Assembly (NCBI RefSeq): GCF_900013425.1
Contig: NZ_FBXK01000005.1
Span: 3,063,501-3,127,500, forward strand
DNA from: Sphingobium sp. Z007
GTDB taxonomy: Bacteria; Pseudomonadota; Alphaproteobacteria; Sphingomonadales; Sphingomonadaceae
Direction: 5' to 3'
DNA: 64,000 nucleotides
Shown here: piece by piece, positions 45,777 through 53,894 of the stretch
How positions within the stretch are numbered: the stretch's first letter is position 1
Layout of the letters: every line of letters starts with the position of its first letter
The notes under the pieces: model-generated
The model's database searches: none
The model's input: only the letters and a program-made list of their open reading frames with translations
What the model was told of the DNA's origin: nothing
Program-made: the position numbers and the translations under genes

Positions 45777-47291
45777 ATGTTGGTTTTGGAGACAGTTTTA
45801 CGGATCCGGCGCGAGTATGCCGGAGGCAAGGCGATCAAGGCGATCGCACGGGATCTGCATGTGTCGCGGAAGGTCATCCGCAAAGCGGTCCGAGCGCCGG
45901 AGGGCGCCTTTGATTATCAGCGCAAGGTTCAGCCGCTGCCCAGGATCGGTCCGTTCCAGGAGCGCCTGAACACGCTGCTGGAAGAGAACGAGCTGCGCGG
46001 CAGGCGTGACCGGCTGCGGATGACGCGGATCCATGACCTGCTGGTGCGAGAAGGCTTTGAGGGTTCTTACGATGCGGTGCGGCGCTATGCGACGCGCTGG
46101 AAGATCGAGCGGCGCAAGGATGCTGGCGATGGCGTCACCGCCTTCATCCCGCTGATGTTCAGGCCAGGCGAGGCCTACCAGTTCGACTGGAGCCATGAGG
46201 ATGTCGAGATCGCAGGAGCGCCGATGCGGGTGAAGGTCGCGCATATGCGCCTGTGCGCGTCACGTGGGGTCTATGTCCGGGCCTATCCTCGCGAGAGCCA
46301 GGAGATGCTGTTCGACGCGCATGCGCGCGGCTTTGCCTTCTTCGGCGGCGTGCCAGGGCGCGGCATCTACGATAATATGAAGACGGCTGTGACGAGCGTG
46401 TTCACCGGCAAGGAACGCGTCTTCAACCGGCGGTTCCTGATCATGACCGACCATTATATGGTCGAGCCCACGGCCTGCTCGCCTGCGGCGGGATGGGAGA
46501 AGGGTCAGGTCGAGAACCAGGTGCAGACGATCCGGGGTCGCTTCTTCCAGCCCCGGTTGCGGTTCGCCAGTCTCGAAGAGCTCAATGGCTGGCTGGAGGC
46601 AGAGTGTCGGCGCTGGGCGGAACGGCAGCCCCATCCTGAACAGGGAGATCTGACCGTGGCGCAGATGCTGGAGATCGAACGATCTGCGCTGCAGCCGATG
46701 CTGGGACCGTTCGACGGCTTCAATGAGAGCGAGCATGCCGTGACCGGCACCTGCCTGATCAGCTTCGACCGCAACCGCTACTCAGTCCTCTCGACGGTGT
46801 CGCGACGCACCGTGCAGGTCCGCGCCTATGCCGACCGCATCGTCGTTCGCTGCGGCGAAGAGGTTGTCGCTGAACATCCTCGCTACTTTGGGCGCAACCG
46901 CACGATCTATGACCCCTGGCATTATCTGCCAGTGCTGGCCCGCAAGCCTGGCGCGTTGCGGAACGGTGCCCCCTTCCAGGACTGGGATCTGCCACCGGCG
47001 CTGGCCCGCCTGCGCCGCAAGCTGGGTAATGGCGACGATGCCGATCGCCGGTTCGTCCGTGTACTGTCGGCCGTACTGACCGATGGCCTGGAGCCTGTCG
47101 AAACCGCTGTGCGTGAGGCACTGGCGACGGGCACGGCGAGCGACGACCTGATCCTCAACATCCTGGCACGACGCCGGGAGCCTCCGCGTCCGCTGACGAT
47201 CATCACCTCCGAGGATAGCGCCTTGCGCCATCCCCCGATCGCCGACTGTGCCCGTTACGACCAGCTGAGGACCTTCGATGCAGCGGCATGA
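45777..47291 (+). CDS. istA: IS21-family transposase IstA
   Basis: A 504-residue transposase. An N-terminal HTH ([17 protein letters not shown]) is followed by the DDE catalytic core: Asp in [11 protein letters not shown], Asp in [12 protein letters not shown], and Glu in [18 protein letters not shown]. The C-terminal part has the IS21 beta-barrel. ATG 45777 is 110 bases from the left end. It overlaps istB by 14 bases, the usual coupling. It appears intact. Confidence 0.95.
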   Translation: MLVLETVLRIRREYAGGKAIKAIARDLHVSRKVIRKAVRAPEGAFDYQRKVQPLPRIGPFQERLNTLLEENELRGRRDRLRMTRIHDLLVREGFEGSYDAVRRYATRWKIERRKDAGDGVTAFIPLMFRPGEAYQFDWSHEDVEIAGAPMRVKVAHMRLCASRGVYVRAYPRESQEMLFDAHARGFAFFGGVPGRGIYDNMKTAVTSVFTGKERVFNRRFLIMTDHYMVEPTACSPAAGWEKGQVENQVQTIRGRFFQPRLRFASLEELNGWLEAECRRWAERQPHPEQGDLTVAQMLEIERSALQPMLGPFDGFNESEHAVTGTCLISFDRNRYSVLSTVSRRTVQVRAYADRIVVRCGEEVVAEHPRYFGRNRTIYDPWHYLPVLARKPGALRNGAPFQDWDLPPALARLRRKLGNGDDADRRFVRVLSAVLTDGLEPVETAVREALATGTASDDLILNILARRREPPRPLTIITSEDSALRHPPIADCARYDQLRTFDAAA

Positions 47292-48006
47292 TATGATCGA
47301 GGCCATGCGCGGGCTTGGACTCAAGGGCATGGCGGGCGCGTTCGACGATGCCGTCACCACCGGCCTTCAGCGCCAGCGCACCACCATGGAGATACTGACC
47401 GATCTCCTGCGAGCGGAGGCGACGCATCGTCATGCCGCGTCGATCCGATACCGGATGGCCGCTGCCAAGCTGCCAGTCGTGAAGGACATCGATGCCTTCC
47501 GGTTCGAGGGTACCCCGATCAACGAGGGGCTTGTGCGTTCATTGCACAGCGGCGCGTTCCTGCCCGCACGGCGCAATATCGTCCTGGTCGGCGGCACAGG
47601 CACAGGAAAGACCCATCTGGCCATCGCCATCACCGCCAATGTAGTGCGCTCCGGCGCCCGAGGCCGCTACTTCAACACGGTCGATCTGGTGACCCGCCTC
47701 GAAGAGGAGGCCAGGATCGGCAAGAGTGGCGCTCTCGCCGCCCAGCTATCCCGCCTCGATCTCATCGTGCTCGATGAACTGGGGTATCTGCCGTTCGCTC
47801 GATCGGGCGGCCAGTTGCTGTTCCACCTGATCAGCAAACTCTATGAGCAGACCAGTGTCATCATCACCACCAACCTCGCCTTTGGCGAGTGGCCCACCGT
47901 GTTCGGCGATCCCAAGATGACAACCGCGCTCCTCGATCGCGTCACCCATCATTGCGACATTGTCGAGACCGGCAATGACAGCTGGCGCTTCAAAAACCGC
48001 AGCTGA
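47278..48006 (+). CDS. istB: IS21-family helper ATPase IstB
   Basis: A 242-residue AAA+ ATPase that prepares target DNA for IstA. Walker A is [11 protein letters not shown] near residue 103 and Walker B is [17 protein letters not shown] near 162. Length and motif spacing are typical. It overlaps istA by 14 bases and ends about 175 bases from the right IS end. It appears intact. Confidence 0.95.
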   Translation: MQRHDMIEAMRGLGLKGMAGAFDDAVTTGLQRQRTTMEILTDLLRAEATHRHAASIRYRMAAAKLPVVKDIDAFRFEGTPINEGLVRSLHSGAFLPARRNIVLVGGTGTGKTHLAIAITANVVRSGARGRYFNTVDLVTRLEEEARIGKSGALAAQLSRLDLIVLDELGYLPFARSGGQLLFHLISKLYEQTSVIITTNLAFGEWPTVFGDPKMTTALLDRVTHHCDIVETGNDSWRFKNRS

Positions 48007-48214
48007 TCCGCCCCAGCAGCGATCAATTAGAAGATGTTTTGCGCTGCGCGCGCCTCCGGTCGGGCTACGCCCTCCCTACGCCGCGCGCAGCGCAAGGAAG
48101 CGCGTCACATCAACCGTGCGCAATCCTGACAGGGGGTCCCTTTTGCGCGCCGATAAGGGGTCCCGTTTGGACGCCGATTGACAGGTATGGCCCGTTGCGA
48201 AAGCCGACGTATGG

Positions 48215-49630
48215 TCAATACGCCAATTTTAGGTGTCTCAAATCAACATCAGCGAATTGCAGCTGCATAATGGCTTCGTGGAGAACTTTCACACCGTGAC
48301 CTCGGCCATAATTTTCTGAAACATTATTTCTCGTCGATCCGCCGGTTGTCCAACCGCCAATTGCTAAAGCGATATCGTGATCAATCCGGGCAACGCGGAG
48401 TTCGTCGCGGAAATTGTGCCTAAAACTATGAAAGCAGGTCCGGTCCAATGCCGCCCCCGCCTTTCGCGTAAACTGAGTGAACCACTTCGAAAAAGCGACA
48501 GCACGGATACCGCGCGGCCCCGGCGCTATTTCTCCGAACAGCTTTGTTTCACCCGCCCGGCGTCGCTCATCGATAAACTGCAACAGGCCAAAGCTGATAA
48601 GGTTGGGGTGAAGCGGGATCAGGCGTTCGCTGGAACCCGTCTTCAGCTTCTTATCTGTGCTCCCCACCAAGGATTCCTCACTGACCACGAAGCACTGGAT
48701 ACCATCAATCGCGCGCACATCCGTCACGTCGAGCGCAGTCGCTTCCCCTAAACGCATTCCAGAATGCAGTGCTATTACAGGAAGCCAAAATCGCGCATTC
48801 CTCGGGCGTTCGGTTCCCGGTAGAAAATAATTGCGCTCTCCATCAAGGCACCCTCGATAGAGAGGCGCGTCAAAAATTTTCTTTAACTGGTCTGTGGAAA
48901 ACGGGAAGCGCTTGTTTTTTCTCGCCACTTCATCGGGCAGTCGAAGCCCTCGGGCCGGATTTCGGACCAAATACTCCTCCTGAACCGCCCAGTTTAAAAA
49001 ACTCGACAGGTCAGTGAGATATGCATTCACGTTGGCAGAACTGATGAGATTGTCCCACTTGCCCTCCCGCGCTTGCTCCGCCGCCTGTCGAGGCGAAAGA
49101 TACGGGAAGCGCTTGCTTGCATTCTTTGGTAGAAACCTCAGCGTTTCAATAAAATCCCGACAATGGGTGCGAGCAAAATCGAGAATCGGCAAATCAGCAC
49201 CGATGATGTCGGTGGCGAGCTTTCGGCAGGTTTCATAGGAATCGCGCGTTCGCGTTGACCAGCCACGGGTAGGATCGTTGATATATCGGTCGTAGACCTC
49301 GCCGAACGTCAAGGCCGATTCCCGAGCGGGGGAGATCGTTGATGCTGGTGATAGGGCCGATACGGTCACGGCAGGCTTTGGCTTTTGCGGCCCGACCATA
49401 ACAGATCGATTTCCACCTTCGAGCAACAACAGATCGACAGACATGCCCACCCGAAGCCTCACCTTTTCGATTTCGACTTCGACTTGGTAGGCGATCAACG
49501 GGAAGCGTCGAACAGCGCATTTTAGGCTGTCGGTTCGCAATGACCGCCATATCTCCCGACGCCCCATCTGCTCTTGGACATCGCGTGGAACACGGCGTCG
49601 AAAGTAAAACCGGCCACCCCGTAGGCACAT
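48215..49630 (-). CDS. int: Tyrosine integrase (DUF6538-type)
   Basis: A 471-residue phage-type integrase. The N-terminal RFYFRRRVPRDVQEQMGRRE is the DUF6538-like arm domain. The catalytic residues are Arg in HSGMRLGEA, Lys in TGSSERLIPLHP region, His-x-x-Arg in CFHSFRHNFRDEL, Trp in GGWTTGG in place of the second His, and Tyr in ENYGRG. It lies directly between the IS21 end and tRNA-Phe, the normal position for an element integrase. ATG 49630 is the best start; the frame remains open upstream into the tRNA region. Confidence 0.9.
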   Translation of the reverse strand: MCLRGGRFYFRRRVPRDVQEQMGRREIWRSLRTDSLKCAVRRFPLIAYQVEVEIEKVRLRVGMSVDLLLLEGGNRSVMVGPQKPKPAVTVSALSPASTISPARESALTFGEVYDRYINDPTRGWSTRTRDSYETCRKLATDIIGADLPILDFARTHCRDFIETLRFLPKNASKRFPYLSPRQAAEQAREGKWDNLISSANVNAYLTDLSSFLNWAVQEEYLVRNPARGLRLPDEVARKNKRFPFSTDQLKKIFDAPLYRGCLDGERNYFLPGTERPRNARFWLPVIALHSGMRLGEATALDVTDVRAIDGIQCFVVSEESLVGSTDKKLKTGSSERLIPLHPNLISFGLLQFIDERRRAGETKLFGEIAPGPRGIRAVAFSKWFTQFTRKAGAALDRTCFHSFRHNFRDELRVARIDHDIALAIGGWTTGGSTRNNVSENYGRGHGVKVLHEAIMQLQFADVDLRHLKLAY

Positions 49631-49809
49631 GCCTGAAGGCCATTTGTGTAGCAGCTTTGTGTAGCACTTCTTGGAACCCAAACCCTTGGTTTTCCGAGGG
49701 TTTTGAACGGTTTCGCTTGCTGGACTGTGTAGCAGCACTGTGGGGAAGTGAAGGTCAGAAGACCGTCTCGTGGACGATTTTCTAATGTTTTCAATGTGAT
49801 GAGAACAAA

Positions 49810-49826
49810 TGGTGCCCGGGGACGGA
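49810..49826. repeat. attL core at tRNA-Phe 3' end
   Basis: TGGTGCCCGGGGACGGA, the complement of the CCA end and part of the T-arm. It is duplicated at 42190-42206. Confidence 0.9.
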
Positions 49827-49885
49827 TTCGAACCGCCGACACTGCGATTTTCAATCGCATGCTCTACCAACTGAGCTACCCGGGC
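49810..49885 (-). tRNA. tRNA-Phe (anticodon GAA)
   Basis: A 76-base tRNA on the minus strand with encoded CCA. The acceptor stem is GCCCGGG/CCCGGGC, the D-arm AGCTCAGTTGGTAGAGC, the anticodon stem-loop GCGATTGAAAATCGC and the T-arm GGCGGTTCGAATCCG. The anticodon is GAA. The integrated element keeps the gene intact by supplying the same 3' end. Confidence 0.97.
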
Positions 49886-49935
49886 ACGGGTCTTCGGTGG
49901 GAGGCTCCCGCCGGATGGAGGCGTGCCTATAAGCG

Positions 49936-50130
49936 TCAATCCGGCTCGCTGTCCAGCCCATAATTGCCGTTTTTTTGATGGCTTTCGTCGACGGGCTGAC
50001 CCGGCACGCGATAGCCTTCGCCCAGCCATTGCAGCAGGTCGCGGTCGCGGCAGGCGGCGCTGCAAAAGGGCTTCGTCGCGGGCTGGGCGGGCTGGCGACA
50101 GACCGGGCAGAGGGCGGGCTTAGGCGACAT
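49936..50130 (-). CDS. yacG: DNA gyrase inhibitor YacG
   Basis: A 64-residue zinc protein: CPVCRQPAQPATKPFCSAACRDRDLLQWL, with Cys8, Cys11, Cys23 and Cys27 as the zinc ligands, followed by GEGYRVPGQPVDE. YacG proteins bind gyrase and inhibit its activity. ATG 50130 overlaps the end of the RNase E/G gene by 11 bases, supporting coupling. It is last in the infA-maf-rng-yacG run, next to tRNA-Phe. Confidence 0.93.
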   Translation of the reverse strand: MSPKPALCPVCRQPAQPATKPFCSAACRDRDLLQWLGEGYRVPGQPVDESHQKNGNYGLDSEPD

Positions 50131-51109
50131 GGCCGCCCGCCAGGTCAAGAACCGCATCCGCCTGCAGGGTGATCGCGCCGCCGCGGCGCTTGGCCAGCTG
50201 CTCGATCCAGTCCTGCCGCTTGTGCAGCAGGTCGATGATCGCGGGCGTGGCGGTGATGGTGGCAGCGCCCCCCTGCCCATGGCGCTCGGCCCGGCGCAGC
50301 AGCGCCAGCGCGGCGGTCAGCACCGGGTCTTCGCGCACGATCTCCATCAGGTTGGCGCGCTCGCGGCGGCGAATGATCTGCAGGAAGCCGAAGCCATTGA
50401 CGGCGGTACGCTCGAACGGAAGCGGCAGAAATTTGTCGATCTGCGCCGCGGCGACCATCCGCTCGTCCTTGTTGTTCATCGTCGGCAGGTCGATCCCGAT
50501 CGATCCCGACAACCCCATGCGCCGCACCGTCTGGGCGGCCAGCTTCGCGCCCTTGGGGCCAAGCTGCGCCGGAGGCAGCGATCCGTCAACGTCGATCAGC
50601 AGCATGGCGGGCGTCAGGAACAGGCGCAGCGCGGCGTCTTGCGCCCCGACCTCGCCCGTCATCGCCTCTTCCATCAATTCGCTCCAGCCATGCGCCTCCA
50701 GCCGATCTTCCTCATGCGCGGGGCAGGGGACGACGGGCGTACCGGTGGCGCGGATGCGCTGCAACAGGCTGGGTCCGGCATGGGGCTTGGCGCCGGGCTG
50801 GGGCATACGGCCCTTGGCGCGCTTGGGACGGCCTTCCTCGGCGATCGCCTCGCGGATGATCTCCACCAGGACGTTGGCGCCTTCGGCCAGCCGGGGTGGG
50901 ATCGGCTCCAGCAGCACTTCCTCGCCCGATATCAGCCGCACGATGCCGCGCTTCTTGGGGATGATGGTGGCGACCAGCCGACCCTGCGCCACCGCGCCCG
51001 GACGCACGGCGTCGCCCTCGCGTTCGATCAACGCCTCGACCAGCTTGCCCTTTTCGATCAACGCGGCCCGCGCCTCGCCAATGCCTTCTTCATAGAGCCA
51101 CTCGGCCAT
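50120..51109 (-). CDS. RNase E/G family protein (short)
   Basis: A 329-residue protein of the short alphaproteobacterial RNase E/G group. Visible features are an S1-like N-terminus (GRLVATIIPKKRGIVRLISGEEV), an acidic catalytic cluster in LLIDVDGS and IGIDLPTMNNKDER, and a basic tail. The long zinc-link and scaffold regions of RNase E are missing. It is probably an RNA-processing endoribonuclease. It starts 3 bases after maf and overlaps yacG. Whether both catalytic Asp residues are present could not be settled by eye. Confidence 0.82.
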   Translation of the reverse strand: MAEWLYEEGIGEARAALIEKGKLVEALIEREGDAVRPGAVAQGRLVATIIPKKRGIVRLISGEEVLLEPIPPRLAEGANVLVEIIREAIAEEGRPKRAKGRMPQPGAKPHAGPSLLQRIRATGTPVVPCPAHEEDRLEAHGWSELMEEAMTGEVGAQDAALRLFLTPAMLLIDVDGSLPPAQLGPKGAKLAAQTVRRMGLSGSIGIDLPTMNNKDERMVAAAQIDKFLPLPFERTAVNGFGFLQIIRRRERANLMEIVREDPVLTAALALLRRAERHGQGGAATITATPAIIDLLHKRQDWIEQLAKRRGGAITLQADAVLDLAGGHVA

Positions 51110-51112
51110 GTC

Positions 51113-51685
51113 TTAGTCCAATGGATAGCCCGCTGCCTTGAGCAGCGTGCGGGTTTCGTAAAGCGGCAGGCCCATGATCGCGCTGTGGCTGCCCATGATG
51201 GTGCGGATAAGGCCAGCGGCGCCGCCCTGTATGGCGTAGCCGCCCGCCTTGCCCCGCCATTCGTCGCTCGCGATATAGGCGTCGATCTCGGCCTGCTCCA
51301 GCCGCTTGAAGATCACGATATTGTCCGACAGCCGATGCCGCGCCCGGCCATCGCCATCGATCAGCGTGATCGCGCTCAACACCCGGTGCCGCCGCCCGGA
51401 TAGCAGCGCCAGGCAGGCACGCGCTTCCGCCTCGCTTTCCGCCTTGGGCAGGATGCGGCGTCCGACGGCCACGACCGTATCGCCGGACAGGACCAGCGCG
51501 CCCGGATGCCGCGTCGCGACGGCCACGCCCTTCTCCGCTGCGACGCGCGCGGCGTAGGTGGCGGGCAGTTCGGCCTTGCGGGGTGTTTCGTCGATATCAG
51601 CGGGATCGACGGCATCGGGGACGACGCCGATCTGGCCCAGAAGGTCACGCCGTCTGGGAGAAGCCGAAGCAAGAATGAGCCGCAT
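51113..51685 (-). CDS. maf: Maf-family nucleotide pyrophosphatase
   Basis: A 190-residue Maf protein, which hydrolyses non-canonical nucleoside triphosphates. LILASASPRRRDLL is the signature near residues 3-16, and ALVLSGDTVVAVGRRIL and GYAIQGGAAGLI are further family blocks. The conserved Asp and Lys residues are present. The gene sits between infA and the RNase E/G gene, the usual sphingomonad order. Confidence 0.94.
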   Translation of the reverse strand: MRLILASASPRRRDLLGQIGVVPDAVDPADIDETPRKAELPATYAARVAAEKGVAVATRHPGALVLSGDTVVAVGRRILPKAESEAEARACLALLSGRRHRVLSAITLIDGDGRARHRLSDNIVIFKRLEQAEIDAYIASDEWRGKAGGYAIQGGAAGLIRTIMGSHSAIMGLPLYETRTLLKAAGYPLD

Positions 51686-51697
51686 ATATGGCGCGGC

Positions 51698-51916
51698 TTA
51701 TTTGAAGCGGTACGTGATCCGACCCTTGGTCAGGTCGTAGGGGGTCAGCTCGACAAGCACTTCGTCGCCCACCAGCACGCGGATGCGGTTCTTGCGCATC
51801 TTGCCGGCGGTGTGGCCGAGAATCTCGTGGTCATTTTCAAGCCGGACGCGGAACATGGCGTTGGGGAGAAGCTCCACAACCTGTCCGCGCATTTCAAGCA
51901 GTTCTTCTTTAGCCAT
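51698..51916 (-). CDS. infA: Translation initiation factor IF-1
   Basis: A 72-residue OB-fold protein with the family sequence [51 protein letters not shown] and [17 protein letters not shown]-1 helps select the initiator tRNA on the 30S subunit. It heads the maf-rng-yacG operon. ATG 51916 is the usual start. Confidence 0.98.
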   Translation of the reverse strand: MAKEELLEMRGQVVELLPNAMFRVRLENDHEILGHTAGKMRKNRIRVLVGDEVLVELTPYDLTKGRITYRFK

Positions 51917-51981
51917 AGTATCCCGAATTCACAAAATCGCGCCGCCATAGCGCCAAATTGCGGGAAATGGAAGCCAAGGGT

Positions 51982-53265
51982 TTATACGCCGAAATGATCG
52001 CCTGCTGCGGCGAGCGCCATGAAGAGCTGATTGAGCTGATCGTCATCAAGGCAGTAGGGCGGCATCAGGTAGATGGTGTTGCCGAGCGGCCTTAGCAAGA
52101 GGCCGCACGCCAGGAAGAAAGCGCGCAGGCGCGGTGCCAGATCGGACAGATAGCCTGCGTCGGCGGCGACAAGGTCGATTGCGGCGATCGTGCCCAACTG
52201 TCGCGGGTTGGCGAAGGCGGGGTGGCGGGCGAGCCGTTCGAGTCGCGTCGCGATCCCTTGCGCCAACGCGGCGATGCGGCCCAGCACATCCTCCTCACGC
52301 CAGATCGCCAGATTGGCGACCGCGGCGGCGCACGCGATCGCATTGGCGGTGTAGCTGGACGAATGATAGAATAGCCGAGCGCGGTCGGTCGATCGGTGCG
52401 CGTCGAAGATCGGCGCGGTCGCCAGCGTCGCGGCCAGCGGGATCGCGCCGCCGGTGATCCCCTTGGCCACGGCCATGATGTCCGGCACGACGCCTGCCTG
52501 TTCGCAGGCGAAGAGCGTGCCGGTGCGGCCCCAGCCGGTCATGACTTCGTCGGCGATGAACAGCACGCCATGGCGGCGACAGATCGCGGCCATCGCGCGC
52601 AGCACATCTGCGGAGTAGATCAGCATCCCGCCCGCGCCCAATATCAGCGGCTCGACGATGAAGGCGGCGGGCTTGGCGGCGCAGGCGGCGTCGAGCGCAT
52701 CGAGGCAGGCCTGCTCATGGCCGGGCGCCGGAAAGGGGATGGTGCCGACATCGAACAGCAAGGGTTGCCAGGCGGCGTTATAGACGCCCCGTTCGCCGAT
52801 CGACATCGCGCCGATCGTGTCGCCATGATAGCTATGCTCCAGCACCAGGATGCGGCTGCGCGGCTCCGCCAGACCATCCAAAGCCAGATTATGCCAATAG
52901 CCCAGCGCCATTTTGATCGCGACCTCGACTGCGGTCGATCCGCTGTCGGAATAGAAGACATGGGCCAGGTCCGGCTGCCCCCCGAAGCGCGGCGCCAGGT
53001 CGATCAGGCCGCGCGCCACCGCTTCGGCCGGATCATGGGTATAGCCCGCGAAGATCAGTTGATCGAGCTGCCCCGCCTGCGCGGCGATGGCGGCGGCGAT
53101 GCGCGGATCGCAATGGCCATGGGTGGTCACCCACCAGCTGGAAATCGCGTCGATCAGCGTGCCGCCGTCGGCCAGATGCAGCAGCGCGCCCTGCGCCCGC
53201 ACGACATGGGGGATCGGCTCATTGAGGCCATGCTGGGTGAAGGGGTGCCAGACGGGGGATGTCAT
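51982..53265 (-). CDS. bioA: Adenosylmethionine--8-amino-7-oxononanoate transaminase
   Basis: A 427-residue class III aminotransferase. LFIADEVMTGWGRTG and MAVAKGITGGAIPLA (the PLP Lys) are diagnostic, together with SSYTANAIACAAAVANLAI. BioA makes DAPA from KAPA in biotin synthesis. bioD and bioF lie about 5 kb away at 58.6-60.4 kb on the same strand, so biotin genes are split here. ATG 53265 has a moderate Shine-Dalgarno sequence. Confidence 0.93.
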   Translation of the reverse strand: MTSPVWHPFTQHGLNEPIPHVVRAQGALLHLADGGTLIDAISSWWVTTHGHCDPRIAAAIAAQAGQLDQLIFAGYTHDPAEAVARGLIDLAPRFGGQPDLAHVFYSDSGSTAVEVAIKMALGYWHNLALDGLAEPRSRILVLEHSYHGDTIGAMSIGERGVYNAAWQPLLFDVGTIPFPAPGHEQACLDALDAACAAKPAAFIVEPLILGAGGMLIYSADVLRAMAAICRRHGVLFIADEVMTGWGRTGTLFACEQAGVVPDIMAVAKGITGGAIPLAATLATAPIFDAHRSTDRARLFYHSSSYTANAIACAAAVANLAIWREEDVLGRIAALAQGIATRLERLARHPAFANPRQLGTIAAIDLVAADAGYLSDLAPRLRAFFLACGLLLRPLGNTIYLMPPYCLDDDQLNQLFMALAAAGDHFGV

Positions 53266-53297
53266 GACGGTCCTTTAAGCCAGCATAGCGGCCAAAT

Positions 53298-53894
53298 CTA
53301 TGGCTTTGCCGCCTTGGCCGCGTTCGGCGCAACCGGTGGCGGCACGATGATGGCGGGCGGCGCGACCGTCAACTCGACCCGGCGATTTTTCGCCCGGCCG
53401 TCGGGATCGTCGCTGCCATCCTCTTTCGCATTGGGGGCGATCGGGCGGGCCTCGCCCAGCGCGACCAATGTGATGCGCCCCTTGTCCACGCCCTTGGCGA
53501 CCAGATAGTCGCGGACCTTTTCGGCGCGGATGCGGGACGCGACCTTGTTGTCGCCGTCGGCCCCATGCGAATCGCTATGGCCGCGCAGCACTATCGGCCC
53601 GCCCGCCTGCATCGCCGGGCTGGCGAGCAGCGTTTCAACTGTCGCCTTCGCTGTCTCGTCCAGGGCCATGGGCGACGCGCCAAAGCCGATCACCGCTTCT
53701 GCCGGCTCGATTTTCGGGGTGTCGGATTCGGGCACGACTTCGGGGCGCAGAATCGACCGTTGCGGCTCGGCCTCATTGGCCGCGACGCTATTATCCGCCT
53801 CGTTCATCGCATTGGCGGCAGGCGTCTGCTGAGGCGGCTGGCAGGCGGCAAGGGTGGCGCACAAGATAATGGGCGCGGGCGCGAATCTTCTCAT
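53298..53894 (-). CDS. OmpA-like lipoprotein
   Basis: A 198-residue protein with a lipoprotein signal ending LAAC (Cys18), a low-complexity linker and a C-terminal OmpA/MotB domain: VLRGHSDSHGADGDNKVASRIRAEKVRDYL and a NRRVEL segment. The domain binds peptidoglycan. It overlaps the start of the antiporter gene upstream by four bases, so an envelope link to that transporter is possible. Ends in a Pro-rich tail. Confidence 0.88.
   Translation of the reverse strand: MRRFAPAPIILCATLAACQPPQQTPAANAMNEADNSVAANEAEPQRSILRPEVVPESDTPKIEPAEAVIGFGASPMALDETAKATVETLLASPAMQAGGPIVLRGHSDSHGADGDNKVASRIRAEKVRDYLVAKGVDKGRITLVALGEARPIAPNAKEDGSDDPDGRAKNRRVELTVAPPAIIVPPPVAPNAAKAAKP

Larger units (their letters stand above)
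45665..48183 (+). mobile_element. IS21-family insertion sequence
   Basis: About 2.5 kb carrying istA and istB. Ends begin TGT and finish ACA. Four copies of a site (ATCGGCG...GGACCCC) lie at 45670-45691, 45704-45725, 48133-48154 and 48157-48178, two per end in inverse orientation, as expected for transposase binding. Flanking bases are GCAGG on the left and GGTAT on the right, so no 4-8 bp target duplication is visible. This suggests a deletion or recombination after insertion. Confidence 0.93.
42190..49826. mobile_element. Integrative element in tRNA-Phe
   Basis: About 7.6 kb bounded by 17-bp direct repeats TGGTGCCCGGGGACGGA, one at the 3' end of tRNA-Phe (49810-49826) and one at 42190-42206. 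A tyrosine integrase lies next to the tRNA. Contents: resolvase, broken small ORF, GIY-YIG-like gene, iteron-like repeats, an interrupted helicase-like gene, and an IS21-family element. The AT content is visibly higher than in the flanks. Many parts are truncated, so the element is probably no longer autonomous. Confidence 0.85.

Noticed and set aside
45661..48187. A target-site duplication for IS21
   Set aside because: Bases outside the ends are GCAGG and GGTAT; only two bases match, fewer than the 4-8 expected.
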